NCBI RefSeq assembly: GCF_012927245.1
Contig: NZ_JABBGE010000004.1
Span: forward strand, 612,283 to 676,282
Reading direction: 5' to 3'
DNA length: 64,000 nucleotides
Source of the DNA: Streptomyces sp. R302
GTDB taxonomy: Bacteria > Actinomycetota > Actinomycetes > Streptomycetales > Streptomycetaceae
In this document: one piece after another, positions 36,686-44,761 of the stretch
Layout of the letters: each line of letters starts with the position of its first letter
How positions within the stretch are numbered: the stretch's first letter is position 1
Notes under the pieces: model-generated
What the model was told of the DNA's origin: nothing
Database searches by the model: none
Seen by the model: the letters and a program-made list of their open reading frames with translations, nothing else
Made by a program: the position numbers and the translations under genes

Positions 36686-38677
36686 CTACGCGTCGGCGCC
36701 GGTCGCCCCGGTGTCACCGGCCTGCGATGGTGGGGCGGGGGTGGGGCCGAGGGCCGAGTCCTCTCCGGTGGCGAGGAGTTCGGCCAGTCCGCGGCGGGTG
36801 GCGGCGATGACGACGCGGTCGGCGGGGTGCAGGACCTGACCCGGGTGGAGGTCCCACAGGAGGGACTGCTGGGTGGCGTCGTGGCCGGTGTTGGCAAGGT
36901 CGGGCGAGCGGAGCTCCGGCCGGGCGGTGTCGAGGGCGAGGACGCGCCAGGCGCCGGGACGGAAGGCCTCGGCGACGGTACGGCCTTCGAGCTGGGGATG
37001 TCCCGCGACGAGGAGGGCGGCGAAGAGGAGGACCTTGCGTTCGACCGAGATCGCGCCGAGGATCTGACGGCCCATCATGGCCCCGGCGAACGCGGGCGCG
37101 GCGAGGTGGGTGACGCTGCGGCTGCGGGTGACGGCGTTCGGGTGGGCGGAGCGCAGGGTGCGGTAGACGGCGGCGGCGAAGTCGTCGTCGTACAGCCGCA
37201 GTGCGACGCGGAGGTCGCTCTTGAGGCTGCGGGCGGCGAGGGTCGCCTCCAGGTTGGTGGTGTCGGAGCTGGTCAGGGCGAGCAGGGCGTCGGCCCGGTG
37301 GACGCGGGCGGCGTCGAGCACCCCGTCCTCGGTGACGTCCCCGAGGACCACGGGGACACCCAGGTCGCGCGCGAGCGGGATGCCGCGGGCGTCGGGATCC
37401 TGCTCCACGCAGACGACGGGGATGTCGAGTTCCCGCAGCCGGGCGAGGACACGGGCGCCGATCTTGCCGAGGCCGAGGAGCACGATGTGCCCGGACAGGC
37501 CGCGCGGCGGACGGCGCAGCGCACCGGTCGTGCGGAAGACGCCGAGCGCTTCCAGGGCGCCGGCGACGAGGAGGGGGAGGAGGGCGAGGCCGACCAGGCC
37601 GGAGAGCAGCTGGAGGATCTGCCGGGTGGGGGAGTCCTCCAGAGCGGGGTCGTTGATCGAGAACAGGTCGAGCAGGGTCAGGTACGCGGAGTGGACGGGG
37701 TCGGTGTCGGTCAGCGCCGCCGTGGTGGCCGTGAGGGCGAGCACCGCGGCGACGATCCCGGCGAGCGACCAGCGCAGGCTGGCGGAGAACACCTCGCCGA
37801 GCGGGGCGCAGCGCCGGGCGAGCCGGCGCGGCGGCAGGGTGGGCCCCGCGCGCCGGACGGCTTCGAGGACGACGGTGCCGCGGCCCGTCGACCCCCGGAC
37901 GGCCCGGTCGTCGGGCAGCAGCTCCGGCCCCTGCGAGCCGCTCGCGTCCGAGCCCTCACTGCCGACGGGGTCGCTGGAGGTCGAGGAGAGCAGGGCCAGC
38001 GTGCACAGGCCCGGGTCGGCCACCTCGCCCCGGCCGGGCACCGGGCGTTCGGTGGCGCGCAGCAGAAGCCCGTCGGCCTGGACGACCTTGTTGGTGTCGG
38101 CGACGGCCGTGGCCACGAGCGCGGGCGCGGCGGTGTCCGCGTCGGAGAGGACGGTCGTGGACGCGTCGAGGAGGGTACGGTCGCCGCCGGACGCGGCCAC
38201 GAGGGCGGCCTGGTCGAGGAGTTCCTCCAGGTGGTGGCCGAGCTTGCGGTTGTACATGCGGACGACCAGGCGCAGTCCCGGGTTGAGCCGACGCGCGGCG
38301 AGCGCGGCCCGCAGGTTCGTCTCGTCGTCCTCGTACAGCAGGGCCAGCGCGGCGGCCCCGTCCACGCCGGCACGGAGAAGTGCTGCCGTCGTGGGGGACG
38401 GGGAGGTCTCCACGTGCACGGGAAGGACGGCGGGACCGCTCACGGTGGCGGGCTCCGCCGTGCTTTGACCGGTCGTCGGCTCCTCGGCCTCGTCTGCGGG
38501 GATCACGAGGATCACCCGTCGGCGGTACACCTCGCGCAGCTCTACCGCGAGCCGACGTGCGAGCCCGTCGTCACCACAGACCACCATGTGCCCGGTGACG
38601 CCCGACGGCAGCCGCCCCTGAATCGGCACTGCGACCATTCCCCACTCCCGCGACTCGATGTGTGTCCGTCCGATCAT
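36686..38677 (-). CDS. CASTOR/POLLUX-like ion channel with two RCK (TrkA-N) domains
   Basis: A 663-residue protein. The first nucleotide-binding domain begins GHMVVCGDDGLARRLAVELR. A central hydrophobic part (SLAGIVAAVLALTATTAALT and LLSGLVGLALLPLLVAGALE, separated by a pore-like loop without TVGYG) follows. The second RCK domain, HIVLLGLGKIGARVLARLRE with ESLSSDTTNLEA-like sequence, comes next. Homologues are gated cation channels of the CASTOR/POLLUX type. The ATG overlaps the stop of the upstream gene (ATGA), so it is the last of three coupled genes; an internal ATG at 38638 is an alternative start. Confidence 0.8.
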   Translation of the reverse strand: MIGRTHIESREWGMVAVPIQGRLPSGVTGHMVVCGDDGLARRLAVELREVYRRRVILVIPADEAEEPTTGQSTAEPATVSGPAVLPVHVETSPSPTTAALLRAGVDGAAALALLYEDDETNLRAALAARRLNPGLRLVVRMYNRKLGHHLEELLDQAALVAASGGDRTLLDASTTVLSDADTAAPALVATAVADTNKVVQADGLLLRATERPVPGRGEVADPGLCTLALLSSTSSDPVGSEGSDASGSQGPELLPDDRAVRGSTGRGTVVLEAVRRAGPTLPPRRLARRCAPLGEVFSASLRWSLAGIVAAVLALTATTAALTDTDPVHSAYLTLLDLFSINDPALEDSPTRQILQLLSGLVGLALLPLLVAGALEALGVFRTTGALRRPPRGLSGHIVLLGLGKIGARVLARLRELDIPVVCVEQDPDARGIPLARDLGVPVVLGDVTEDGVLDAARVHRADALLALTSSDTTNLEATLAARSLKSDLRVALRLYDDDFAAAVYRTLRSAHPNAVTRSRSVTHLAAPAFAGAMMGRQILGAISVERKVLLFAALLVAGHPQLEGRTVAEAFRPGAWRVLALDTARPELRSPDLANTGHDATQQSLLWDLHPGQVLHPADRVVIAATRRGLAELLATGEDSALGPTPAPPSQAGDTGATGADA

Positions 38678-39417
38678 CCCCTCCGGCGCGCCGCCGTACG
38701 ACGCCCGGGGCGCGCACGGGCCAGGAACGTCGCCGCAGCCAGTGCCGCCGGTGTCCACAGCGCGAAGTAGACGGAGAGATCCGCGCTTTGCCTCCGCAGG
38801 AGCATCGGCAGGAAGAACGACCACGCACTCAGCAGACTCACAGCCCACCCCGTCCTGCGGAGCGCGGTGGAGCGCTGCCACGCGGAGGCCGCCTGGTGCC
38901 GGAGCGACCACCGCGACACATGGACTCCGAGACCTCCCAGCAGCAGGAGCGCGGTGCCGGTACCGGCGGCGAACTGCGCGTCGCCGACCGGATGGGAATC
39001 GGTCCGCTGCGCCGCCCGGTCGTTTCCGAGAACGATGATCCGGCCGCGCCAGACGTTGCCGACGACCCGGTCGCCGGGCCGCACCTGGTCGAGGAAGTCG
39101 GTGATACCGCTGAACCGTGTCTCGCCGGCCGCCTCGTCGGTGCCCGAGACCACGACCCAGCCGCCCGACCCCTTGCCGCGGTGGATCCGAACGGACTCGA
39201 CGGTGAACCACGCCGTCCGCACACAGTCCTGCGCAGCGGATCCGCGGCACACGAGAGCCTCCTGGAGCGCCCGCTCCACGGCCGCCGCCCGGGGAACCGT
39301 CACGAGCAACAGCACGCCGGCGGCGAGGGCGATCAGCCCGCCGATCCCGATGAGGGCGGCCCGCACGCGCAGCCGCCACCGCGCCCCGTGCTCGCCGTGC
39401 CGCGAAGTGCCCGTCAC
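38674..39417 (-). CDS. Three-TM membrane protein, middle gene of channel operon
   Basis: 247 residues from a GTG that overlaps the preceding stop (GTGA). There is one N-terminal TM (LIGIGGLIALAAGVLLLV), a roughly 100-residue extracytoplasmic domain with two Cys (LVCRGSAAQDCVRTAWF) likely to form a disulphide, then two or three TMs and a basic tail. The soluble domain is beta-rich (GWVVVSGTDEAAG). No family is recognised. Coupling to the channel gene suggests an accessory subunit. Confidence 0.65.
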   Translation of the reverse strand: MTGTSRHGEHGARWRLRVRAALIGIGGLIALAAGVLLLVTVPRAAAVERALQEALVCRGSAAQDCVRTAWFTVESVRIHRGKGSGGWVVVSGTDEAAGETRFSGITDFLDQVRPGDRVVGNVWRGRIIVLGNDRAAQRTDSHPVGDAQFAAGTGTALLLLGGLGVHVSRWSLRHQAASAWQRSTALRRTGWAVSLLSAWSFFLPMLLRRQSADLSVYFALWTPAALAAATFLARARPGRRTAARRRG

Positions 39418-39959
39418 GGTCGGCCCGCCCAGCCGTGCAGCTTCCCCAGGACGAGCGTCACGGCACCACCGCCGGCCGCTATGAGGCCGTAGATCGCGAA
39501 CATGCTGCGCTGGCCCTGCTTGCTCAGCTCCTCGTACCGGCTCCTCGTGACCTCGATGTCCGGGCGCAGCGGATCCGTGGTGTCGACGGCGAAATACCTC
39601 CCCCGGGATTCGTGGGTGGCCTGGAGTCCCGAGTCGTTCGAGAGGAGGCCGGAAAGCAGGAGTCCTCCGGCCAGGAACAGGACGACGAGCAGCGCGTGCA
39701 CCCGGTGCGGAAGGGCCTTCAGAGCGCGCCACTGATGCGTCTTGCTGCTCGCGTAGCCTCTGACGCGGGACTCCAGCGCGATGCTGCGGAAGATCGTCGC
39801 GGCGTGGAGCGGGAAGAGCGACGCGAAAGCGATCCCGAGCAGTACTTCCTCGTGCGGGACGGAGGGGAGCCGGGGGACGGCGGTGTAGGCGGAGGCGCCC
39901 AACGCCACTGCGCTCAGGGCCAGTTGCAAGCCCGCGTGTACCGTGAAGCTCTTCTGCAT
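39414..39959 (-). CDS. Membrane protein, first gene of channel operon
   Basis: 181 residues beginning MQKSFTVHAGLQLALS, with a ribosome site in the GGGGAA just upstream. Four hydrophobic segments are visible (about residues 8-26, 36-56, 80-102 and 148-170), with an extracytoplasmic loop SGLQATHESRGRYFAVD before the last. It is unrecognised. It overlaps the next gene by 4 bases and is presumably a second accessory subunit of the RCK channel. Confidence 0.65.
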   Translation of the reverse strand: MQKSFTVHAGLQLALSAVALGASAYTAVPRLPSVPHEEVLLGIAFASLFPLHAATIFRSIALESRVRGYASSKTHQWRALKALPHRVHALLVVLFLAGGLLLSGLLSNDSGLQATHESRGRYFAVDTTDPLRPDIEVTRSRYEELSKQGQRSMFAIYGLIAAGGGAVTLVLGKLHGWAGRP

Positions 39960-40493
39960 GCCGTTCCCCTGTCGGACTGGTGGTACCCGCCTCCGCATCG
40001 ACGAGAGCCCCTCCGGCACCCGACAGCGATCGCGGCCAGGACGCGCAGCACCGGACCCGCGGTGACGAGGTCGGAAACCCAGGCCATGTCGCGATCCCCC
40101 CGCGGCCTGGCCGGTTGTGCCGCCGGTGGCATCGTGACGGTGAACCGGACCTGCGTCCACTGCCGGACTTCGGCAGTCTTCACGCGCTCTTCATGCCGTG
40201 GCGGCGAGGGGGGAGGAAGGCGACGCCGAGCCGCGGTCAGCCACCCGGAGTACCCGTCCACGCGGGAACGGGAACGGGAACCGGGCTGCGCTGTACGCAC
40301 CAGGGGCGGATCCGGTCCTGAGCTGCCTGGCTGCGGTGGATCGAGGACGGCATGGTCGCGTCGCACGACGGGTGCCAGGTCCGGCCCGGACCTGCGGGTA
40401 AGGTTACGGCCGTTCTTGACGCATCGCTGTTATCAGGCCGACGCGCGCTTGCGTGAGCCTGGCGCGCGGATCCTGGAGAAGGAGCCCGCCATC
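39960..40493. other. Divergent gap between two potassium-related operons
   Basis: 534 bases without a convincing gene. The last 80 bases contain TTGACGCATCGCTGTTATCAG, a possible promoter for the Trk/Ktr genes. I looked for a c-di-AMP (ydaO) riboswitch, which sometimes controls such genes in actinobacteria, and did not find its conserved blocks. Confidence 0.4.
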
Positions 40494-41867
40494 GTGGTGA
40501 TCACCGCCCGCGGATGGGCTCGTTCCTTTTTCTCCACCCATCCGGCCCGGTCCGTCGTTCTGGCCTTCGCCACCGCCGTCCTCATCGGTACGGGGCTGCT
40601 CATGCTGCCGGTGTCCGCCGAGGACGGTGAGGCGACCGACCTGCTGACCGCGCTGTTCACCTCCACGTCCGCCATCTGTGTGACCGGCCTGGCCGTCGTG
40701 GACACAGGCACCTATTGGAGCGGGTTCGGCGAAGGAGTGATCCTCGCGCTGATCCAGGTCGGCGGCTTCGGCATCATGACCATGGCCTCGCTGCTGGCCC
40801 TCCTGGTCTCGGGCCGGCTGCGGCTGCGACTGCAGCTGACGGCGCAGGCCGAGACGAAGAGCCTCGGCATCGGCGACGTACGCCGGGTCCTGCTCGGGGT
40901 CGCCGGCACGACGCTCATGGTCGAGCTCGCCGTCGGTGCCGCCCTGGCACTGCGCCTCCGGTTCGGGTACGGCTACGCCATCGGCGACTCCGTGTACCTC
41001 GGGTTCTTCCACGCGGTGTCCGCCTTCAACAACGCCGGCTTCGGCCTCCACGCCGACAGCCTGACCCGCTACGCACAGGACGCGTGGGTCACCCTCCCGA
41101 TCGCGGCCGCCGTCATCCTCGGCGGCGTCGGCTTCCCCGTCCTCCTCGAGACACTGCGCCACCGGAACCGGGCCCGTACGACCGGCCGGAAGAGCTGGAC
41201 CCTGCACACCAAGCTGACCGTCATCACCACGGTCGCGCTGCTCGCCGCGGGAACACTCCTCACCTGCCTGCTGGAGTGGACGAACCCCGCCACCCTCGGG
41301 GCCCAGGACTTCTGGGGCAAACTGCTCAACGGCTTCTTCCACTCGGCGATGAGCCGCACCGCCGGATTCAACTCCCTCGACATCGGCTCCATGCATGCCT
41401 CGACCCTGCTGATGACCTGCGTCCTCATGTTCATCGGCGGCGGCAGCGCCGGCACCGCCGGCGGCATCAAGGTCACCACCTTCGCCGTCCTCGCCGCCGC
41501 GATACTCGCCGAGGTCCGCGGCGAGCCCACCTCCGCCGTCCTCGGCCGCCGCCTCGGCCCGCACGTGCTGCGCCAGGCACTGACCGTCGCCCTGCTCGGC
41601 ATCGGTCTGGTCATGGCCGCCACCCTGACGATGCTCTCGATGAGCAGGGAGGCCTTCGAGGCGGTGCTCTTCGAGGTGGTCTCCGCCTTCGCGACGGTGG
41701 GGCTCTCCACCGGCATCACCGCCGACCTGCCGGGCGGCGGACAGCTCGTCCTGGTCGCCCTGATGTTCATCGGACGTATCGGCCCGATCACCCTGGTCTC
41801 CGCGCTCGCTCTGCGCGAGCGCACCCGACGTTACGAACTCCCCGAGGAGCGACCTGTCATTGGCTAG
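40494..41867 (+). CDS. TrkH/KtrB-type potassium uptake channel subunit
   Basis: A 457-residue membrane protein starting at GTG with AAGGAG 9 bases upstream. It contains the four-fold MPM repeat typical of the family, with filter-region sequences FTSTSAICVTGLAVVDTG, SAFNNAGFGLHADSL, SRTAGFNSLDIGS and SAFATVGLSTGITADLP; each has the filter Gly. The protein is in the short KtrB size class. It overlaps the RCK subunit that follows, with which it should form a gated K+ importer for osmotic adjustment. Confidence 0.9.
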   Translation: MVITARGWARSFFSTHPARSVVLAFATAVLIGTGLLMLPVSAEDGEATDLLTALFTSTSAICVTGLAVVDTGTYWSGFGEGVILALIQVGGFGIMTMASLLALLVSGRLRLRLQLTAQAETKSLGIGDVRRVLLGVAGTTLMVELAVGAALALRLRFGYGYAIGDSVYLGFFHAVSAFNNAGFGLHADSLTRYAQDAWVTLPIAAAVILGGVGFPVLLETLRHRNRARTTGRKSWTLHTKLTVITTVALLAAGTLLTCLLEWTNPATLGAQDFWGKLLNGFFHSAMSRTAGFNSLDIGSMHASTLLMTCVLMFIGGGSAGTAGGIKVTTFAVLAAAILAEVRGEPTSAVLGRRLGPHVLRQALTVALLGIGLVMAATLTMLSMSREAFEAVLFEVVSAFATVGLSTGITADLPGGGQLVLVALMFIGRIGPITLVSALALRERTRRYELPEERPVIG

Positions 41868-42576
41868 ATTCCTGCACCGGCTGCGCAAGCGCGCCCCCCG
41901 ACGTCCGGACGACAAGCGGCAGCAGCCGGACCAACGCGTCGCCGTCATCGGGCTCGGCCGCTTCGGCAGCTCCCTCGCCAACGAGCTGATGCGTCGAGGC
42001 TGGGACGTCCTGGGCATCGACAGCGACTCCCGACTCGTCCAGAAGTACAGCGACCAGCTCACCCACGCCGCCGTCGCGGACGCCACCGACCCCGACGTGC
42101 TCGGCCAGCTCGGCGTCCACGAGTTCACCAGCGCGGTGGTCGGCATCGGCAGCGACATCGAGGCGAGCATCCTCATCAGCTCCAACCTCCTCGAAGCCGG
42201 CGTCCCCAACATCTGGGCGAAGGCGATCAGCCGCCAGCACGGCCAGATCCTCGAACGTCTCGGGGTCCACCACGTCGTCCTGCCCGAGCACGAGATGGGC
42301 GAGCGCGTCGCGCACCTCGTCACCGGTCGCATGCTCGACTTCATCGAGTTCGACGACGACTACGCCCTGGTCAAGACGGTCGCCCCGAGCGCGGCGACCG
42401 GCAGGCCCCTGGGCCAGTCCCAGGTGCGCAGCCGCTACGGCGTGACGGTCGTCGGCATCAAGCGAGCCGGCGAGGACTTCACCTACGCGACGGCGGAGAC
42501 GGTCGTCGCGACGGGCGACATCATCGTCGTGACCGGCAAGACCAGGGCGGTCGAGGCCTTCACCGAGCTGCCCTGA
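41860..42576 (+). CDS. TrkA/KtrA-type RCK regulatory subunit
   Basis: 238 residues from a TTG that overlaps the channel gene by 8 bases. A basic N-terminus leads to an RCK_N domain with the nucleotide-binding VAVIGLGRFGSSLANELMRRG and acidic IDSDSR, then an RCK_C domain (KTVAPSAATGRPLGQSQVR to DIIVVTGK). It binds ATP/ADP or NAD(H) and, in some species, c-di-AMP, to gate the KtrB pore. Confidence 0.9.
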   Translation: MARFLHRLRKRAPRRPDDKRQQPDQRVAVIGLGRFGSSLANELMRRGWDVLGIDSDSRLVQKYSDQLTHAAVADATDPDVLGQLGVHEFTSAVVGIGSDIEASILISSNLLEAGVPNIWAKAISRQHGQILERLGVHHVVLPEHEMGERVAHLVTGRMLDFIEFDDDYALVKTVAPSAATGRPLGQSQVRSRYGVTVVGIKRAGEDFTYATAETVVATGDIIVVTGKTRAVEAFTELP

Positions 42577-42593
42577 ACTAGGATCGTGGGCTG

Positions 42594-42650
42594 GTGAGCC
42601 GGGAAGTCTGGTCGGCACAGTCTTCCGCCTGCCCCGAAAGAGCCCGGCCG
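42594..42650 (+). promoter_or_regulatory. Antiporter-leader motif, copy 1
   Basis: Contains the 19-nt GCCGGGAAGTCTGGTCGGC at 42598-42616, preceded by GGTG. It is identical to motifs before the two sodium/proton antiporters at 55509 and 57671. Here it follows the KtrA gene by 20 bases and precedes a 40-codon frame and a small membrane gene. Confidence 0.6.
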
Positions 42651-42772
42651 TGCCCCTCGCCCTGATTCCGATCGCCCCGCCCGCCCTCCTGGAGGCGGCC
42701 ACGGCGCCGCTCGGCGGGTGCGAGGTGGACCGGCAACGCCGGCGACGTGCGAGTCCGGGTGCGGCCGCGTGA
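42650..42772 (+). CDS. Possible 40-residue small protein
   Basis: GTG-initiated frame reading VPLALIPIAPPALLEAATAP then GGCEVDRQRRRR. Its TGA overlaps the GTG of the next gene (GTGA), which supports translation. The N-terminal half is hydrophobic and the end basic. No family is known, and the ribosome site (GAAAGAG) is weak. It could be a leader or the stub of a lost gene. Confidence 0.35.
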   Translation: MPLALIPIAPPALLEAATAPLGGCEVDRQRRRRASPGAAA

Positions 42773-43080
42773 GCAACCTGCAGAGCTGGGGGTTCCTTGC
42801 CGGTGGCGCTGTGGTGATCCTCGTTCCGAGCGTTGCCGTGCTGACCGGCCGGCGGCCGGGCTTCCTGCGTGGTTCACGGGGGCCGACCCCGCTGCTCGGC
42901 ATCACCGGCCTGTGCGTGTACGCGGCCGTCCTGGTCGACGAGATTCCCCGGGTGACCGGAGCTTCTTCCGGTGTGCGCGCCACGTGCGCCTACATCGGGC
43001 TGGGGCTGATGGGCACAGCCGTCGGCCTGTTCATCCTCTACGACGTCCTCGGCGGCGCGGACCGGCGAGCACGGAAGTGA
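42769..43080 (+). CDS. Small three-TM membrane protein
   Basis: 103 residues from the GTG at 42769. Hydrophobic segments lie at about residues 8-25, 42-58 and 72-92 (CAYIGLGLMGTAVGLFILYD); the end is basic. No family is recognised. It is the first full gene downstream of leader-motif copy 1 and is followed 13 bases later by the PucR regulator, so the two are likely co-transcribed. Confidence 0.6.
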   Translation: MSNLQSWGFLAGGAVVILVPSVAVLTGRRPGFLRGSRGPTPLLGITGLCVYAAVLVDEIPRVTGASSGVRATCAYIGLGLMGTAVGLFILYDVLGGADRRARK

Positions 43081-43093
43081 AGCGGGGCGGAAA

Positions 43094-44146
43094 ATGACAG
43101 ACGACTACACACCCGAGTACGCGACGTTGTTCGCGGAGGTGGCGGCCACCGGAAGACGCCTGAACAAGGGGGAGATCGAACGGAACCGGGAAGCAGGCGA
43201 GGAGGCCGCCCGCGAGGGGCACGCCCTGCGGGAGCTCATCGGCGGCCATCTGGCCGCGGTCAGGTCCGCCTGGCCGGAGCAGTCGCTGAACCGACGGACC
43301 GCCCTGGATCTGCTCGCCGCGGTCGAGCAGTCCGTCGACGCCTTCTCGACGGGGTTCGAACGGGCCCAGCGGCTCGCCGTCCGGCAGGAGGAGGCCGAGC
43401 GCCGGGAGTTCATCGACGACCTGTTGTACGGGCGCAGTGACCTGGGCCGCACGGCGGAACGGGCCGAGCGCTTCGGGCTGCGCCTGTCCCAGGCGCACGC
43501 GGTCGCCGTCGCGCGCGGACCGAAGGCGTACACGGAGGCGGATCCGGTGCCGCAGCAGGTCGAGCGGGCCCTGATCGGAAGGTTCGGTGACCGGCACATC
43601 CTCCTGACGACGAAGGGCGGCCGGATGGTCTGTGTCGCGCCCGGCGACCAGCCCGAGGTCCTCGCCCATTTCGCCAAGCAGGCGTTCGCCGCCACCGGAG
43701 GAGGCCAGGCCGCGATCGGCCGGCCCCAGCCCGGGCCCAGGGGCGTCGTGCACTCGTACGAGGAGGCGCTGGGCGCCCTCGAGCTCGCCGACCGCCTCGG
43801 TCTCGACGCGCCCGTCCTGCACGCCGTCGACCTCCTCGTCTATCCCGTCCTCACCCGTGACCGGCAGGCGATGGAGGACCTCGTCCGCAGCACCCTCGGC
43901 CCCCTGCGCTCCTCCCGCGGAGGCGCCGAACCGCTCCTCGACACGCTCACCGCCTACTTCGACAGCGGGTGCGTGACCACCAGGACCGCCCAGGACCTGA
44001 ACCTTTCGGTGCGGGCCGTCAGCTACCGCCTGGAGCGCATCCACCGGCTGACCGGGACCGACCCCGCCGACCCCGCGAGCCGCTACACCCTCCAGACCGC
44101 CGTGATCGGGGCCCGCCTGCTCGGCTGGCCCAAGAAGGACTTCTGA
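43094..44146 (+). CDS. PucR/CdaR-like transcriptional regulator
   Basis: 350 residues, soluble. The middle region (about residues 120-230) is a GGDEF-like/CdaR sensor fold. The C-terminal 70 residues hold the PucR HTH_30 motif: LLDTLTAYFDSGCVTTRTAQ, followed by LNLSVRAVSYRLERIHRLTG. This family activates or represses local metabolic and transport genes in response to small molecules. The ATG at 43094 follows GGGGCGGAAA. Its position between K+ transport and the flotillin cluster does not identify the target. Confidence 0.88.
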   Translation: MTDDYTPEYATLFAEVAATGRRLNKGEIERNREAGEEAAREGHALRELIGGHLAAVRSAWPEQSLNRRTALDLLAAVEQSVDAFSTGFERAQRLAVRQEEAERREFIDDLLYGRSDLGRTAERAERFGLRLSQAHAVAVARGPKAYTEADPVPQQVERALIGRFGDRHILLTTKGGRMVCVAPGDQPEVLAHFAKQAFAATGGGQAAIGRPQPGPRGVVHSYEEALGALELADRLGLDAPVLHAVDLLVYPVLTRDRQAMEDLVRSTLGPLRSSRGGAEPLLDTLTAYFDSGCVTTRTAQDLNLSVRAVSYRLERIHRLTGTDPADPASRYTLQTAVIGARLLGWPKKDF

Positions 44147-44304
44147 GGGGACGCCCCGATCGGTGACTCGGCATCAAGGCGCCGTCAAGATTGCCGGTTC
44201 TCGGCAATGCGCCACCCGCTGCCGGCCCTTCACAATGCTGCCAGGGCCGGAGGCGTTGCAGCGCTGATGCCGGTACCCGGCAGGGAGCTCATGGGGGAGG
44301 CGGG

Positions 44305-44721
44305 ATGGACGAGTTTGTCGGAGCGGCCATCGGATTCCCTTCCCTGGTTCTGACGGCCGCCGTTGCCGCAGTGATCGGATTCTGGGTTCTGGTCCTCTGC
44401 CGTGCCGTCACTCCGGACGCGTTCGACGCTGATGGGGCGACGCTGGGGTTCGGCGTCCCGGTCGCGGTGGCCGCGTCCGTCGCGATCGCCACCGGCTGGG
44501 TGCTCGACCTGATCGGCATGGTGCTGCTGGAGCGGGCGGGGCTGGCCGGGGCCGTGTCGCTGTTGCTCTCCGTGGCCCTGCTTCCGGTGGCGTTGTCGCT
44601 GTCCTGGCTGCTCACGAAGCGGCTGTTCGGCCGGCGGCGACGGATGCCGTCCGCCGGCCCGCGCCGGGGCGCTGCCGACAGCGCCGTGCCCGACCCGGAT
44701 TCCGCTCGTACCTCCGTCTGA
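44305..44721 (+). CDS. Membrane protein ahead of flotillin (YqiJ/NfeD-like position)
   Basis: 138 residues, ATG behind GGGGAGGCGGG. It has three hydrophobic segments (residues 8-30, 47-70 and 84-104), a Lys/Arg-rich end of the last helix (KRLFGRRRRMPS) and a polar tail. It lacks a clear OB domain. In many bacteria a small membrane protein of the YqiJ or NfeD type precedes a flotillin gene and works with it; the 40-base gap to the flotillin gene fits that arrangement. The family assignment itself is uncertain. Confidence 0.6.
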   Translation: MDEFVGAAIGFPSLVLTAAVAAVIGFWVLVLCRAVTPDAFDADGATLGFGVPVAVAASVAIATGWVLDLIGMVLLERAGLAGAVSLLLSVALLPVALSLSWLLTKRLFGRRRRMPSAGPRRGAADSAVPDPDSARTSV

Positions 44722-44761
44722 GCCGGTACGTCCTCTTCTTCGATCGACACGGGGTTCACTC

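Noticed and set aside
36686..39379. 897-codon frame extending the RCK channel gene upstream
   Set aside because: The extension is a shadow of the 38674-39417 membrane gene; the ATGA junction gives the real start.
40380..40493. c-di-AMP (ydaO-type) riboswitch before the Trk/Ktr genes
   Set aside because: The conserved blocks of that riboswitch are not present.
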